Both the position numbers and the translations under genes were made by a program. Below, in pieces: positions 1 to 12,120 of a stretch of 64,000 nt of DNA. The DNA comes from Meghimatium bilineatum (taxonomy: Eukaryota; Mollusca; Gastropoda; Stylommatophora; Philomycidae). The notes beneath the pieces are model-generated. The model had not been told where the DNA came from and made no database searches. It saw nothing but the letters and a program-made list of their open reading frames with translations. The first letter of the stretch is position 1. Every line of letters starts with the position of its first letter. The stretch lies in contig CM067306.1 of NCBI GenBank assembly GCA_034231615.1, positions 45,142,094 to 45,206,093 on the forward strand, given 5' to 3'.

Positions 1-53
1 TTGTACTGCAGCTTTATACGTCAGAACACTGGCGTATTACACAAGAATTGGGT

Positions 54-224
54 GTATTGCAGTTTAGTACGCCAAAACTCGTTGTATTCTGGGATATTAC
101 TCACAAATTCATTGTACTGAAGCTTACTACACTAGAATTGAGTGTATTCTGGCCTATAACACATGATTTCGTTGTATGGCACCTTAATACCACAGATCAC
201 TGGCGTATTAAACACGAATTGTGT
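54..224 (+). repeat. Representative 171-bp monomer with six subunits A-F
   Basis: This is the first complete monomer. Subunits are A 54-83, B 84-113, C 114-143, D 144-173, E 174-200 and F 201-224 (30+30+30+30+27+24 bp). A-E each begin gta(t/c)t or a close variant. By eye A and E match at 22 of 27 positions, B and D at 23 of 30, D and F at 18 of 24, A and C at 19 of 30, and A and D at 18 of 30 (consensus subunits compared). The pattern is therefore (A-type, B-type) three times. C carries an AAGCTT palindrome in nearly every monomer, and E often carries CTGCAG. A digest at AAGCTT should give a ladder with 171-bp steps. Monomer start is arbitrary; I chose A because its border is sharp. Confidence 0.93.
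174..224 (+). repeat. E/F half-unit: a 60-bp dimer shortened by 9 bp
   Basis: The third dimer of the monomer measures 51 bp rather than 60. Aligning E with A and F with D places the missing bases together: the last three of E and the first six of F, the gtattc that opens B and D. One 9-bp deletion at the E/F border explains both shortened subunits. The same length is seen at every E/F border I checked throughout the window, so the event predates amplification of the array. Confidence 0.8.
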
Positions 225-1046
225 GTATTGCAGTTTAGTACGCCAAAAATCGTTGTATTCTGGGATATTACTCACATATTCATTGTACTTAAGCTTACTA
301 CACTAGAATTGAGTGTATTCTGGCCTATTACACATGATTTCGTTGTATTGCAGCTTAATGCGTCAGAACACTGGCGTATCACATACGAATTGGGTGTATT
401 GCAGTTTAGTACGCCACAACTGGTTGTATTCTGGCACATTACTCACAAATTCATTGTACTGAAGCTTACTACACTAGAATTGAGTGTATTCTGGCCTATA
501 ACACATGATTTCGTTGTATGGCACCTTAATACTGCAGATCACTGGCGTATTAAACACGAATTGGGTGTATTGCAGTTTAGTACGCCAAAAATCCTTGTAT
601 TCTGGGATATTACTCACATATTCATTGTACTGAAGCTTACTACACTAGAATTGAGTGTATTCTGGCCTATTACACATGATTTCGTTGTATTGCAGCATAA
701 TGCGTCAGAACACTGGCGTATCACATACGAATTGGGTGTATTGCAGTTTACTACGCCACAACTGGTTGTATTCTGGCACATTACTCACAAATTCATTGTA
801 CTGAAGCTTACTACACTAGAATTGAGTGTATACTGGCCTATTGCACATGATTTTGTTGTATTGCACCTTAATACTGCAGAACACTGGCGTATTAAACACG
901 AATTGGGTGTATTGTAGTTTAGTACGCCAAAACTCGTTGTATTCTGGCATATTACTCACAAATTCATTGTACTGAAGCTTACTACACTAGAATTGAGTGT
1001 ATTCTGGCCTATTGCATATGATTCCATTGTACTGCAGCTTTATACG

Positions 1047-2813
1047 TCAGAACACTGGCGTATTACACAAGAATTGGGTGTATTGCAGTTTAGTACGCCA
1101 AAAATCGTTGTATTCTGGGATATTACTCACATATTCATTGTACTGAAGCTTACTACACTAGAATTGAGTGTATTCTGGCCTATTACACATGATTTCGTTG
1201 TATTGCAGCTTAATGCGTCAGAACACTGGCGTATCACATACGAATTGGGTGTATTGCAGTTTAGTACGCCACAACTGGTTGTATTCTGGCACATTACTCA
1301 CAAATTCATTGTACTGAAGCTTACTACACTAGAATTGAGTGTATACTGGCCTATTGCACATGATGTTGTTGTATTGCACCTTAATCCTGCAGAACACTGG
1401 CGTATTAAACACGAATTGGGTGTATTGTAGTTTAGTACGCCAAAACTCGTTGTATTCTGGCATATTACTCACAAATTCATTGTACTGAAGCTTACTACAC
1501 TAGAATTGGGTGTTTTCTAGCCTATTGCACATGATTTCGTTGTACTGCAGCTTAATACGTCAGAACACTGGCGTATTACACACACATTTGGTGTATTGCA
1601 GTTTAGTACGCCAAAACTCGTTGTATTCTGGCATATTACTCACAAATTGGGTGTACTGAAGCTTACTACACTAGAATTGAGTGTATTCTGGCCTATTGCA
1701 CATGATTCCGTTGTACTGCAGCTTAATACGTCAGAACATTGGCGTATTACACAAGAATTGGGTGTATTGCAGTTTAGTACGCCAAAACTCGTTGTATTCT
1801 GGGATATTACTCACAAATTCATTGTACTGAAGCTTACTACACTAGAATTGAGTGTATTCTAGCCTATTACACATGATTTCGTTGTAGTGCAGCTTAATAC
1901 TTCAGAACACTGGCGTATTACACAAGAATTGGGTGTATTGCAGTTTAGTACGCCAAAAATCGTTGTATTCTGGGATATTACTCACATATTCATTGTACTG
2001 AAGCTTACTACACTAGAATTGAGTGTATTCTGGCCTATTACACATGACTTCGTTGTATTGCAGCTTAATGCGTCAGAACACTGGCGTATCACATACGAAT
2101 TGGGTGTATTGCAGTTTAGTACGCCACAACTGGTTGTATTCTGGCACATTACTCACAAATTCATTGTACTGAAGCTTACTACACTAGAATTGAGTGTATA
2201 CTGGCCTATTGCACATGATTTTGTTGTATTGCACCTTAATCCTGCAGAACACTGGCGTATTAAACACGAATTGGGTGTATTGTAGTTTAGTACGCCAAAA
2301 CTCGTTGTATTCTGGCATATTACTCACAAATTCATTGTACTGAAGCTTACTACACTAGAATTGGGTGTTTTCTAGCCTATTGCACATGATTTCGTTGTAC
2401 TGCAGCTTAATACGTCAGAACACTGGCGTATTACACACACATTTGGTGTATTGCAGTTTAGTACGCCAAAACTCGTTGTATTCTGGCATATTACTCACAA
2501 ATTGGGTGTACTGAAGCTTACTACACTAGAATTGAGTGTATTCTGGCCTATTGCACATGATTCCGTTGTACTGCAGCTTAATACGTCAGAACATTGGCGT
2601 ATTACACAAGAATTGGGTGTATTGCAGTTTAGTACGCCAAAACTCGTTGTATTCTGGGATATTACTCACAAATTCATTGTACTGAAGCTTACTACACTAG
2701 AATTGAGTGTATTCTAGCCTATTACACATGATTTCGTTGTAGTGCAGCTTAATACTTCAGAACACTGGCGTATTACTCAAGAATTGGGTGTATTGCAGTT
2801 TAGTACGCCAAAA
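1047..2813. repeat. 855-bp (5-monomer) tandem duplication
   Basis: Bases 1047-1958 recur at 1902-2813, a shift of exactly 855 bp. The interval 1596-1862 and its partner 2451-2717 translate identically. Differences noted include catgatgttg (about 1364) against catgattttg, and catgatttc (about 1192) against catgacttc. The copies diverge on the right, where aaaatc becomes aaactc in subunit A. The same 5-monomer arrangement is present again at about 5363-6744 because the region was later duplicated as a whole. Confidence 0.85.
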
Positions 2814-4093
2814 CTCGTTGTATTCTGGGATATTACTCACACATTCATTGTACTGAAGCTTACTACACTAGAATTGAGTGTATTCTGGCCTATAACACAT
2901 GATTTCGTTGTATGGCACCTTAATACTGCAGATCACTGGCGTATTAAACACGAATTGGGTGTATTGCAGTTTAGTACGCCAAAAGTCGTTGTATTCTGGG
3001 ATATTACTCACATATTCATTGTACTGAAGCTTACTACACTAGAATTGAGTGTATTCTGGCCTATTACACATGATTTCGTTGTATTGCAGCTTAATGCGTC
3101 AGAACACTGGCGTATCACATACGAATTGGGTGTATTGCAGTTTAGTACGCCACAACTGGTTGTATTCTGGCACATTACTCACAAATTCATTGTACTGAAG
3201 CTTACTACACTAGAATTGAGTGTATACTGGCCTATTGCACATGATTTTGTTGTATTGCACCTTAATACTGCAGAACACTGGCGTATTAAACACGAATTGG
3301 GTGTATTGTAGTTTAGTACGCCAAAACCCGTTGTATTCTGGCATATTACTCACAAATTCATTGTACTGAAGCTTACTACACTAGAATTGAGTGTATTCTG
3401 GCCTATTGCATATGATTCCATTGTACTGCAGCTTTATACGTCAGAACACTGGGGTATTACACAAGAATTGGGTGTATTGCAGTTTAGTACGCCAAAACTC
3501 GTTGTATTCTGGGATATTACTCACAAATTCATTGTACTGAAGCTTACTACACTAGAATTGAGTGTATTCTGGCCTATAACACATGATTTCGTTGTATGGC
3601 ACCTTAATACTGCAGATCACTGGCGTATTAAACACGAATTGGGTGTATTGCAGTTTAGTACGCCAAAAATCGTTGTATTCTGGGATATTACTCACATATT
3701 CATTGTACTGAAGCTTACTACACTAGAATTGAGTGTATACTGGCCTATTGCACATGATTTTGTTGTATTGCACCTTAATACTGCAGAACACTGGCGTATT
3801 AAACACGAATTGGGTGTATTGTAGTTTAGTACGCCAAAACTCGTTGTATTCTGGCATATTACTCACAAATTCATTGTACTGAAGCTTACTACACTAGAAT
3901 TGTGTGTATTCTGGCCTATTACACATGATTTCGTTGTATTGCAGCATAATGCGTCAGAACACTGGCGTATCACATACGAATTGGGTGTATTGCAGTTTAG
4001 TACGCCACAACTGGTTGTATTCTGGAACATTACTCACAAATTCATTGTACTGAAACTTACTACACTATAATTGAGTGTATTCTGGCCCATTAC

Positions 4094-4104
4094 ACATGAT
4101 ACGT
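4094..4104 (+). other. 1-bp deletion type 1 at the D/E border (six copies)
   Basis: The usual catgatttcgttg is shortened to catgatacgttg. It always follows ctataattgagtg and ctggcccattac, in a class 8 context. Copies are at about 4101, 9401, 12307, 13502, 15211 and 15893. All sit in the same haplotype, so one founder mutation spread by duplication. At about 22391 the same haplotype has the full-length ttcgttg, either an ancestral form or one repaired by exchange. Confidence 0.9.
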
Positions 4105-4445
4105 TGTATTGCACCTTAATACTGCAGAACACTGGCGTATTAAACACGATTTGGGTGTATTGCAGTTTAGTTCGCCAAAACTCATTGTATTCTGGCATAT
4201 TACTCACACATTGTGTGTACTGAAGCGTACTACACTAGAATCGAGTGTTTTCTGGCCTATTGCACATGATTTCGTTGTACTGCAGCTTAATACGTCAGAA
4301 CACTGGCGTATTACACACAAATTGTGTGTATTGCAGTTTAGTACGCCAAAACTCGTTGTATTCTGGCATATTACTCACAAATTAGGTGTACTGAAGCTTA
4401 CTACACTAGAATTGAGTGTATTCTGGCCTATTGCATATGATTCCG

Positions 4446-5362
4446 TTGTACTGCAGCTTTATACGTCAGAACACTGGCGTATTACACAAGAATTGGGTGT
4501 ATTGCAGTTTAGTACGCCAAAACTCGTTGTATTCTGGGATATTACTCACAAATTCATTGTACTGAAGCTTACTACACTAGAATTGAGTGTATTCTGGCCT
4601 ATAACACATGATTTCGTTGTATGGCACCTTAATACTGCAGATCACTGGCGTATTAAACACGAATTGTGTGTATTGCAGTTTAGTACGCCAAAAATCGTTG
4701 TATTCTGGGATATTACTCACATATTCATTGTACTTAAGCTTACTACACTAGAATTGAGTGTATTCTGGCCTATTACACATGATTTCGTTGTATTGCAGCT
4801 TAATGCGTCAGAACACTGGCGTATCACATACGAATTGGGTGTATTGCAGTTTAGTACGCCACAACTGGTTGTATTCTGGCACATTACTCACAAATTCATT
4901 GTACTGAAGCTTACTACACTAGAATTGAGTGTATTCTGGCCTATAACACATGATTTCGTTGTATGGCACCTTAATACTGCAGATCACTGGCGTATTAAAC
5001 ACGAATTGGGTGTATTGCAGTTTAGTACGCCAAAAATCCTTGTATTCTGGGATATTACTCACATATTCATTGTACTGAAGCTTACTACACTAGAATTGAG
5101 TGTATTCTGGCCTATTACACATGATTTCGTTGTATTGCAGCATAATGCGTCAGAACACTGGCGTATCACATACGAATTGGGTGTATTGCAGTTTAGTACG
5201 CCACAACTGGTTGTATTCTGGCACATTACTCACAAATTCATTGTACTGAAGCTTACTACACTAGAATTGAGTGTATACTGGCCTATTGCACATGATTTTG
5301 TTGTATTGCACCTTAATCCTGCAGAACACTGGCGTATTAAACACGAATTGGGTGTATTGTAG
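4446..5362. repeat. Second copy of 1-917 (displaced 4445 bp)
   Basis: This block matches 1-917 at a displacement of 4445 bp, which is 26 monomers less the 1-bp deletion at about 4101. Few changes are visible: ccacagatcac near 190 against tgcagatcac here, tttactacg near 748 against tttagtacg, and an aat-cct variant in subunit E near 5317. A third related copy lies at about 9891-10662, and a fourth in 20139-21089. Confidence 0.85.
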
Positions 5363-7528
5363 TTTAGTACGCCAAAACTCGTTGTATTCTGGCATATTAC
5401 TCACAAATTCATTGTACTGAAGCTTACTACACTAGAATTGGGTGTTTTCTAGCCTATTGCACATGATTTCGTTGTACTGCAGCTTAATACGTCAGAACAC
5501 TGGCGTATTACACACACATTTGGTGTATTGCAGTTTAGTACGCCAAAACTCGTTGTATTCTGGCATATTACTCACAAATTGGGTGTACTGAAGCTTACTA
5601 CACTAGAATTGAGTGTATTCTGGCCTATTGCACATGATTCCGTTGTACTGCAGCTTAATACGTCAGAACATTGGCGTATTACACAAGAATTGGGTGTATT
5701 GCAGTTTAGTACGCCAAAACTCGTTGTATTCTGGGATATTACTCACAAATTCATTGTACTGAAGCTTACTACACTAGAATTGAGTGTATTCTAGCCTATT
5801 ACACATGATTTCGTTGTAGTGCAGCTTAATACTTCAGAACACTGGCGTATTACACAAGAATTGGGTGTATTGCAGTTTAGTACGCCAAAAATCGTTGTAT
5901 TCTGGGATATTACTCACATATTCATTGTACTGAAGCTTACTACACTAGAATTGAGTGTATTCTGGCCTATTACACATGACTTCGTTGTATTGCAGCTTAA
6001 TGCGTCAGAACACTGGCGTATCACATACGAATTGGGTGTATTGCAGTTTAGTACGCCACAACTGGTTGTATTCTGGCACATTACTCACAAATTCATTGTA
6101 CTGAAGCTTACTACACTAGAATTGAGTGTATACTGGCCTATTGCACATGATTTTGTTGTATTGCACCTTAATCCTGCAGAACACTGGCGTATTAAACACG
6201 AATTGGGTGTATTGTAGTTTAGTACGCCAAAACTCGTTGTATTCTGGCATATTACTCACAAATTCATTGTACTGAAGCTTACTACACTAGAATTGGGTGT
6301 TTTCTAGCCTATTGCACATGATTTCGTTGTACTGCAGCTTAATACGTCAGAACACTGGCGTATTACACACACATTTGGTGTATTGCAGTTTAGTACGCCA
6401 AAACTCGTTGTATTCTGGCATATTACTCACAAATTGGGTGTACTGAAGCTTACTACACTAGAATTGAGTGTATTCTGGCCTATTGCACATGATTCCGTTG
6501 TACTGCAGCTTAATACGTCAGAACATTGGCGTATTACACAAGAATTGGGTGTATTGCAGTTTAGTACGCCAAAACTCGTTGTATTCTGGGATATTACTCA
6601 CAAATTCATTGTACTGAAGCTTACTACACTAGAATTGAGTGTATTCTAGCCTATTACACATGATTTCGTTGTAGTGCAGCTTAATACTTCAGAACACTGG
6701 CGTATTACACAAGAATTGGGTGTATTGCAGTTTAGTACGCCAAAACTCGTTGTATTCTGGGATATTACTCACACATTCATTGTACTGAAGCTTACTACAC
6801 TAGAATTGAGTGTATTCTGGCCTATAACACATGATTTCGTTGTATGGCACCTTAATACTGCAGATCACTGGCGTATTAAACACGAATTGGGTGTATTGCA
6901 GTTTAGTACGCCAAAAATCGTTGTATTCTGGGATATTACTCACATATTCATTGTACTGAAGCTTACTACACTAGAATTGAGTGTATTCTGGCCTATTACA
7001 CATGATTTCGTTGTATTGCAGCTTAATGCGTCAGAACACTGGCGTATCACATACGAATTGGGTGTATTGCAGTTTAGTACGCCACAACTGGTTGTATTCT
7101 GGCACATTACTCACAAATTCATTGTACTGAAGCTTACTACACTAGAATTGAGTGTATACTGGCCTATTGCACATGATTTTGTTGTATTGCACCTTAATAC
7201 TGCAGAACACTGGCGTATTAAACACGAATTGGGTGTATTGTAGTTTAGTACGCCAAAACTCGTTGTATTCTGGCATATTACTCACAAATTCATTGTACTG
7301 AAGCTTACTACACTAGAATTGAGTGTATTCTGGCCTATTGCATATGATTCCATTGTACTGCAGCTTTATACGTCAGAACACTGGGGTATTACACAAGAAT
7401 TGGGTGTATTGCAGTTTAGTACGCCAAAACTCGTTGTATTCTGGGATATTACTCACAAATTCATTGTACTGAAGCTTACTACACTAGAATTGAGTGTATT
7501 CTGGCCTATAACACATGATTTCGTTGTA
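5363..7528. repeat. Second copy of 1431-3596 (displaced 3932 bp)
   Basis: The displacement is 23 monomers less 1 bp. Landmark stops and variants at 1596, 1887, 2451, 2742 and 3387 all reappear at 5528, 5819, 6383, 6674 and 7319. I found few differences, among them aaagtcgtt near 2993 against aaaatcgtt here. The copies part at about 3597/7529, where one continues as gtatggcacc (class 1) and the other as gtactgcagc (class 5). The switch lies at the D/E border, as expected for an exchange between misaligned monomers. Confidence 0.88.
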
Positions 7529-8267
7529 CTGCAGCTTAATACGTCAGAACACTGGCGTATTACACACACATTTGGTGTATTGCAGTTTAGTACGCCAAAA
7601 CTCGTTGTATTCTGGCATATTACTCACAAATTGGGTGTACTGAAGCTTACTACACTAGAATTGAGTGTATTCTGGCCTATTGCACATGATTCCGTTGTAC
7701 TGCAGCTTAATACGTCAGAACATTGGCGTATTACACAAGAATTGGGTGTATTGCAGTTTAGTACGCCAAAACTCGTTGTATTCTGGGATATTACTCACAA
7801 ATTCATTGTACTGAAGCTTACTACACTAGAATTGAGTGTATTCTAGCCTATTACACATGATTTCGTTGTAGTGCAGCTTAATACTTCAGAACTCTGGCGT
7901 ATTACACACAAATTGGGTGTATTGCAGTTTAGTACGCCAAAAATCGTTGTATTCTGGGATATTACTCACATATTCATTGTACTGAAGCTTACTACACTAG
8001 AATTGAGTGTATTCTGGCCTATTACACATGATTTCGTTGTATTGCAGCTTAATGCGTCAGAACACTGGCGTATTAAACACGATTTGGGTGTATTGCAGTT
8101 TAGTTCGCGAAAACTCATTGTATTCTGGCATATTACTCACACATTGTGTGTACTGAAGCGTACTACACTAGAATTGAGTGTATACTGGCCTATTGCACAT
8201 GATTTTGTTGTATTGCACCTTAATACTGCAGAACACTGGCGTATTAAACACGAATTGGGTGTATTGT

Positions 8268-9256
8268 AGTTTAGTACGCCAAAACTCGTTGTATTCTGGC
8301 ATATTACTCACAAATTCATTGTACTGAAGCTTACTACACTAGAATTGAGTGTATTCTGGCCTATTGCATATGATTCCATTGTACTGCAGCTTTATACGTC
8401 AGAACACTGGCGTATTACACAAGAATTGGGTGTATTGCAGTTTAGTACGCCAAAACTCGTTGTATTCTGGGATATTACTCACAAATTCATTGTACTGAAG
8501 CTTACTACACTAGAATTGAGTGTATTCTGGCCTATAACACATGATTTCGTTGTATGGCACCTTAATACTGCAGATCACTGGCGTATTAAACACGAATTGG
8601 GTGTATTGCAGTTTAGTACGCCAAAAATCGTTGTATTCTGGGATATTACTCACATATTCATTGTACTGAAGCTTACTACACTAGAATTGAGTGTATACTG
8701 GCCTATTGCACATGATTTTGTTGTATTGCACCTTAATACTGCAGAACACTGGCGTATTAAACACGAATTGGGTGTATTGTAGTTTAGTACGCCAAAACTC
8801 GTTGTATTCTGGCATATTACTCACAAATTCATTGTACTGAAGCTTACTACACTAGAATTGGGTGTTTTCTAGCCTATTGCACATGATTTCGTTGTACTGC
8901 AGCTTAATACGTCAGAACACTGGCGTATTACACACACATTTGGTGTATTGCAGTTTAGTACGCCAAAACTCGTTGTATTCTGGCATATTACTCACAAATT
9001 GGGTGTACTGAAGCTTACTACACTAGAATTGAGTGTATTCTGGCCTATTGCACATGATTCCGTTGTACTGCAGCTTAATACGTCAGAACATTGGCGTATT
9101 ACACAAGAATTGGGTGTATTGCAGTTTAGTACGCCAAAACTCGTTGTATTCTGGGATATTACTCACAAATTCATTGTACTGAAGCTTACTACACTAGAAT
9201 TGAGTGTATTCTAGCCTATTACACATGATTTCGTTGTAGTGCAGCTTAATACTTCA
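8268..9256. repeat. Composite block built from two earlier modules
   Basis: Bases 8268-8782 match 3310-3824 at a displacement of 4958 bp (29 monomers less 1 bp). The adjoining 8783-9256 matches 5363-5836 at 3420 bp (20 monomers exactly). The junction falls at the class 4 TAG around 8778-8780. The block is thus a mosaic, with each part copied in register with the 171-bp unit. Confidence 0.75.
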
Positions 9257-9339
9257 GAACTCTGGCGTATTACACACAAATTGGGTGTATTGCAGTTTAG
9301 TACGCTAAAATTCGTTGTATTCTGGCATATTACTCACAA

Positions 9340-10640
9340 ATTCATTGTACTGAAACTTACTACACTATAATTGAGTGTATTCTGGCCCATTACACATGAT
9401 ACGTTGTATTGCACCTTAATACTGCAGAACACTGGCGTATTAAACACGATTTGGGTGTATTGCAGTTTAGTTCGCCAAAACTCATTGTATTCTGGCATAT
9501 TACTCACACATTGTGTGTACTGAAGCGTACTACACTAGAATCGAGTGTTTTCTTGCCTATTGCACATGATTTCGTTGTACTGCAGCTTAATACGTCAGAA
9601 CACTGGCGTATTACACACAAATTGTGTGTATTGCAGTTTAGTACGCCAAAACTCGTTGTATTCTGGCATATTACTCACAAATTGGGTGTACTGAAGCTTA
9701 CTACACTAGAATTGAGTGTATTCTGGCCTATTGCATATGATTCCGTTGTACTGCAGCTTTATACGTCAGAACACTGGCGTATTACACAAGAATTGGGTGT
9801 ATTGCAGTTTAGTACGCCAAAACTCGTTGTATTCTGGGATATTACTCACAAATTCATTGTACTGAAGCTTACTACACTAGAATTGAGTGTATTCTGGCCT
9901 ATAACACATGATTTCGTTGTATGGCACCTTAATAATGCAGATCACTGGCGTATTAAACACGAATTGTGTGTATTGCAGTTTAGTACGCCAAAAATCGTTG
10001 TATTCTGGGATATTACTCACATATTCATTGTACTTAAGCTTACTACACTAGAATTGAGTGTATTCTGGCCTATTACACATGATTTCGTTGTATTGCAGCT
10101 TAATGCGTCAGAACACTGGCGTATCACATACGAATTGGGTGTATTGCAGTTTAGTACGCCACAACTGGTTGTATTCTGGCACATTACTCACAAATTCATT
10201 GTACTGAAGCTTACTACACTAGAATTGAGTGTATTCTGGCCTATAACACATGATTTCGTTGTATGGCACCTTAATACTGCAGATCACTGGCGTATTAAAC
10301 ACGAATTGGGTGTATTGCAGTTTAGTACGCCAAAAATCCTTGTATTCTGGGATATTACTCACATATTCATTGTACTGAAGCTTACTACACTAGAATTGAG
10401 TGTATTCTGGCCTATTACACATGATTTCGTTGTATTGCAGCATAATGCGTCAGAACACTGGCGTATCACATACGAATTGGGTGTATTGCAGTTTAGTACG
10501 CCACAACTGGTTGTATTCTGGCACATTACTCACAATTTCATTGTACTGAAGCTTACTACACTAGAATTGAGTGTATACTGGCCTATTGCACATGATATTG
10601 TTGTATTGCACCTTAATACTGCAGAACACTGGCGTATTAA
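9340..10640. repeat. Copy of 4040-5340 (displaced 5300 bp)
   Basis: This approximately 1.3-kb block repeats 4040-5340 at 31 monomers less 1 bp, and both copies carry the D/E 1-bp deletion (4101 and 9401). Changes seen here are ttcttgcct for ttctggcct near 9552, aataatgca for aatactgca near 9932, cacaatttc for cacaaattc near 10533, and gatattgtt for gattttgtt near 10594. It begins with class 8 and runs through 3,1,2,1,2,4. Confidence 0.85.
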
Positions 10641-12120
10641 ACACGAATTGGGTGTATTGTAGTTTAGTACGCCAAAACTCGTTGTATTCTGGCATATTAC
10701 TCACAAATTCATTGTACTGAAGCTTACTACACTAGAATTGAGTGTATTCTGGCCTATTGCATATGATTCCGTTGTACTGCAGCTTTATATGTCAGAACAC
10801 TGGCGTATTACACAAGAATTGGGTGTATTGCAGTTTAGTACGCCAAAACTCGTTGTATTCTGGGATATTACTCACAAATTCATTGTACTGAAGCTTACTA
10901 CACTAGAATTGAGTGTATTCTGGCCTATAACACATGATTTCGTTGTATGGCACCTTAATACTGCAGATCACTGGCGTATTAAACACGAATTAGGTGTATT
11001 GCAGTTTAGTACGCCAAGAATCGTTGTATTCTGGGATATTACTCACATATTCATTGTACTGAAGCTTACTACACTAGAATTGAGTGTATTCTGGCCTATT
11101 ACACATGATTTCGTTGTATTGCAGCTTAATGCGTCAGAACACTGGCGTATCACATACGAATTGGGTGTATTGCAGTTTAGTACGCCACAACTGGTTGTAT
11201 TCTGGCACATTACTCACAAATTCATTGTACTGAAGCTTACTACACTAGAATTGAGTGTATACTGGCCTATTGCACATGATTTTGTTGTATTGCACCTTAA
11301 TACTGCAGAACACTGGCGTATTAAACACGAATTGGGTGTATTGTAGTTTAGTACGCCAAAACTCGTTGTATTCTGGCATATTACTCACAAATTCATTGTA
11401 CTGTAGCTTACTACACTAGAATTGGGTGTTTTCTGGCCTATTGCACATGATTTCGTTGTACTGCAGCTTAATACGTCAGAACACTGGCGTATTACACACA
11501 CATTTGGTGTATTGCAGTTTAGTACGCCAAAACTCGTTGTATTCTGGCATATTACTCACAAATTGGGTGTACTGAAGCTTACTACACTAGAATTGAGTGT
11601 ATTCTGGCCTATTGCACATGATTCCGTTGTACTGCAGCTTAATACGTCAGAACATTGGCGTATTACACAAGAATTGGGTGTATTGCAGTTTAGTACGCCA
11701 AAACTCGTTGTATTCTGGGATATTACTCACAAATTCATTGTACTGAAGCTTACTACACTAGAATTGAGTGTATTGTGGCCTATTACACATGATTTCGTTG
11801 TATTGCAGCTTAATACTTCAGAACACTGGCGTATTAAACACGAATTGGGAGTATTGCAGTTTAGTAAGCTAAAACTCGTTGTATTCTGGCATATTACTCA
11901 CAAATTCATTGTACTGAAGCTTACTACACTAGAATTGAGTGTATTCTGGCCTATTGCACATGATTTCGTTGTACTGCAGCTTAATACGTCAGAACACTGG
12001 CGTATTACACAAGAATTGGGTGTATTGCAGTTTAGTACGACAAAACTCGTTGTATTCTGGCATATTACTCACAAATTCATTGTACTGAAGCTTACTACAC
12101 TAGAATTGATTGTATTCTAG

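Larger units (their letters stand above)
1..11346. repeat. Region 1: left array section, classes 1-8
   Basis: There is no gene here. Monomer order from the left edge is roughly 3,1,2,1,2,4,3,2,4,5,6,7-like,2,4,5,6,7-like,1,2,4,3,1,4,2,8, and then related strings repeat. Class 4 monomers carry a TAG in subunit A (for example 915-917, 1428-1430, 2283-2285, 3309-3311, 3822-3824, 5360-5362, 6215-6217, 7241-7243) and make good phase markers. Their spacings are 3, 5, 6, 3, 9, 5 and 6 monomers, less 1 bp where the 4.1-kb deletion intervenes. Classes 1 and 2 nearly always travel as a pair, which suggests a dimer module. Confidence 0.85.

Noticed and set aside
114-143. AAGCTT and CTGCAG palindromes as protein-binding operators
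   Set aside because: They are present in most monomers simply as part of the consensus. Useful as digestion markers, but nothing indicates regulation.
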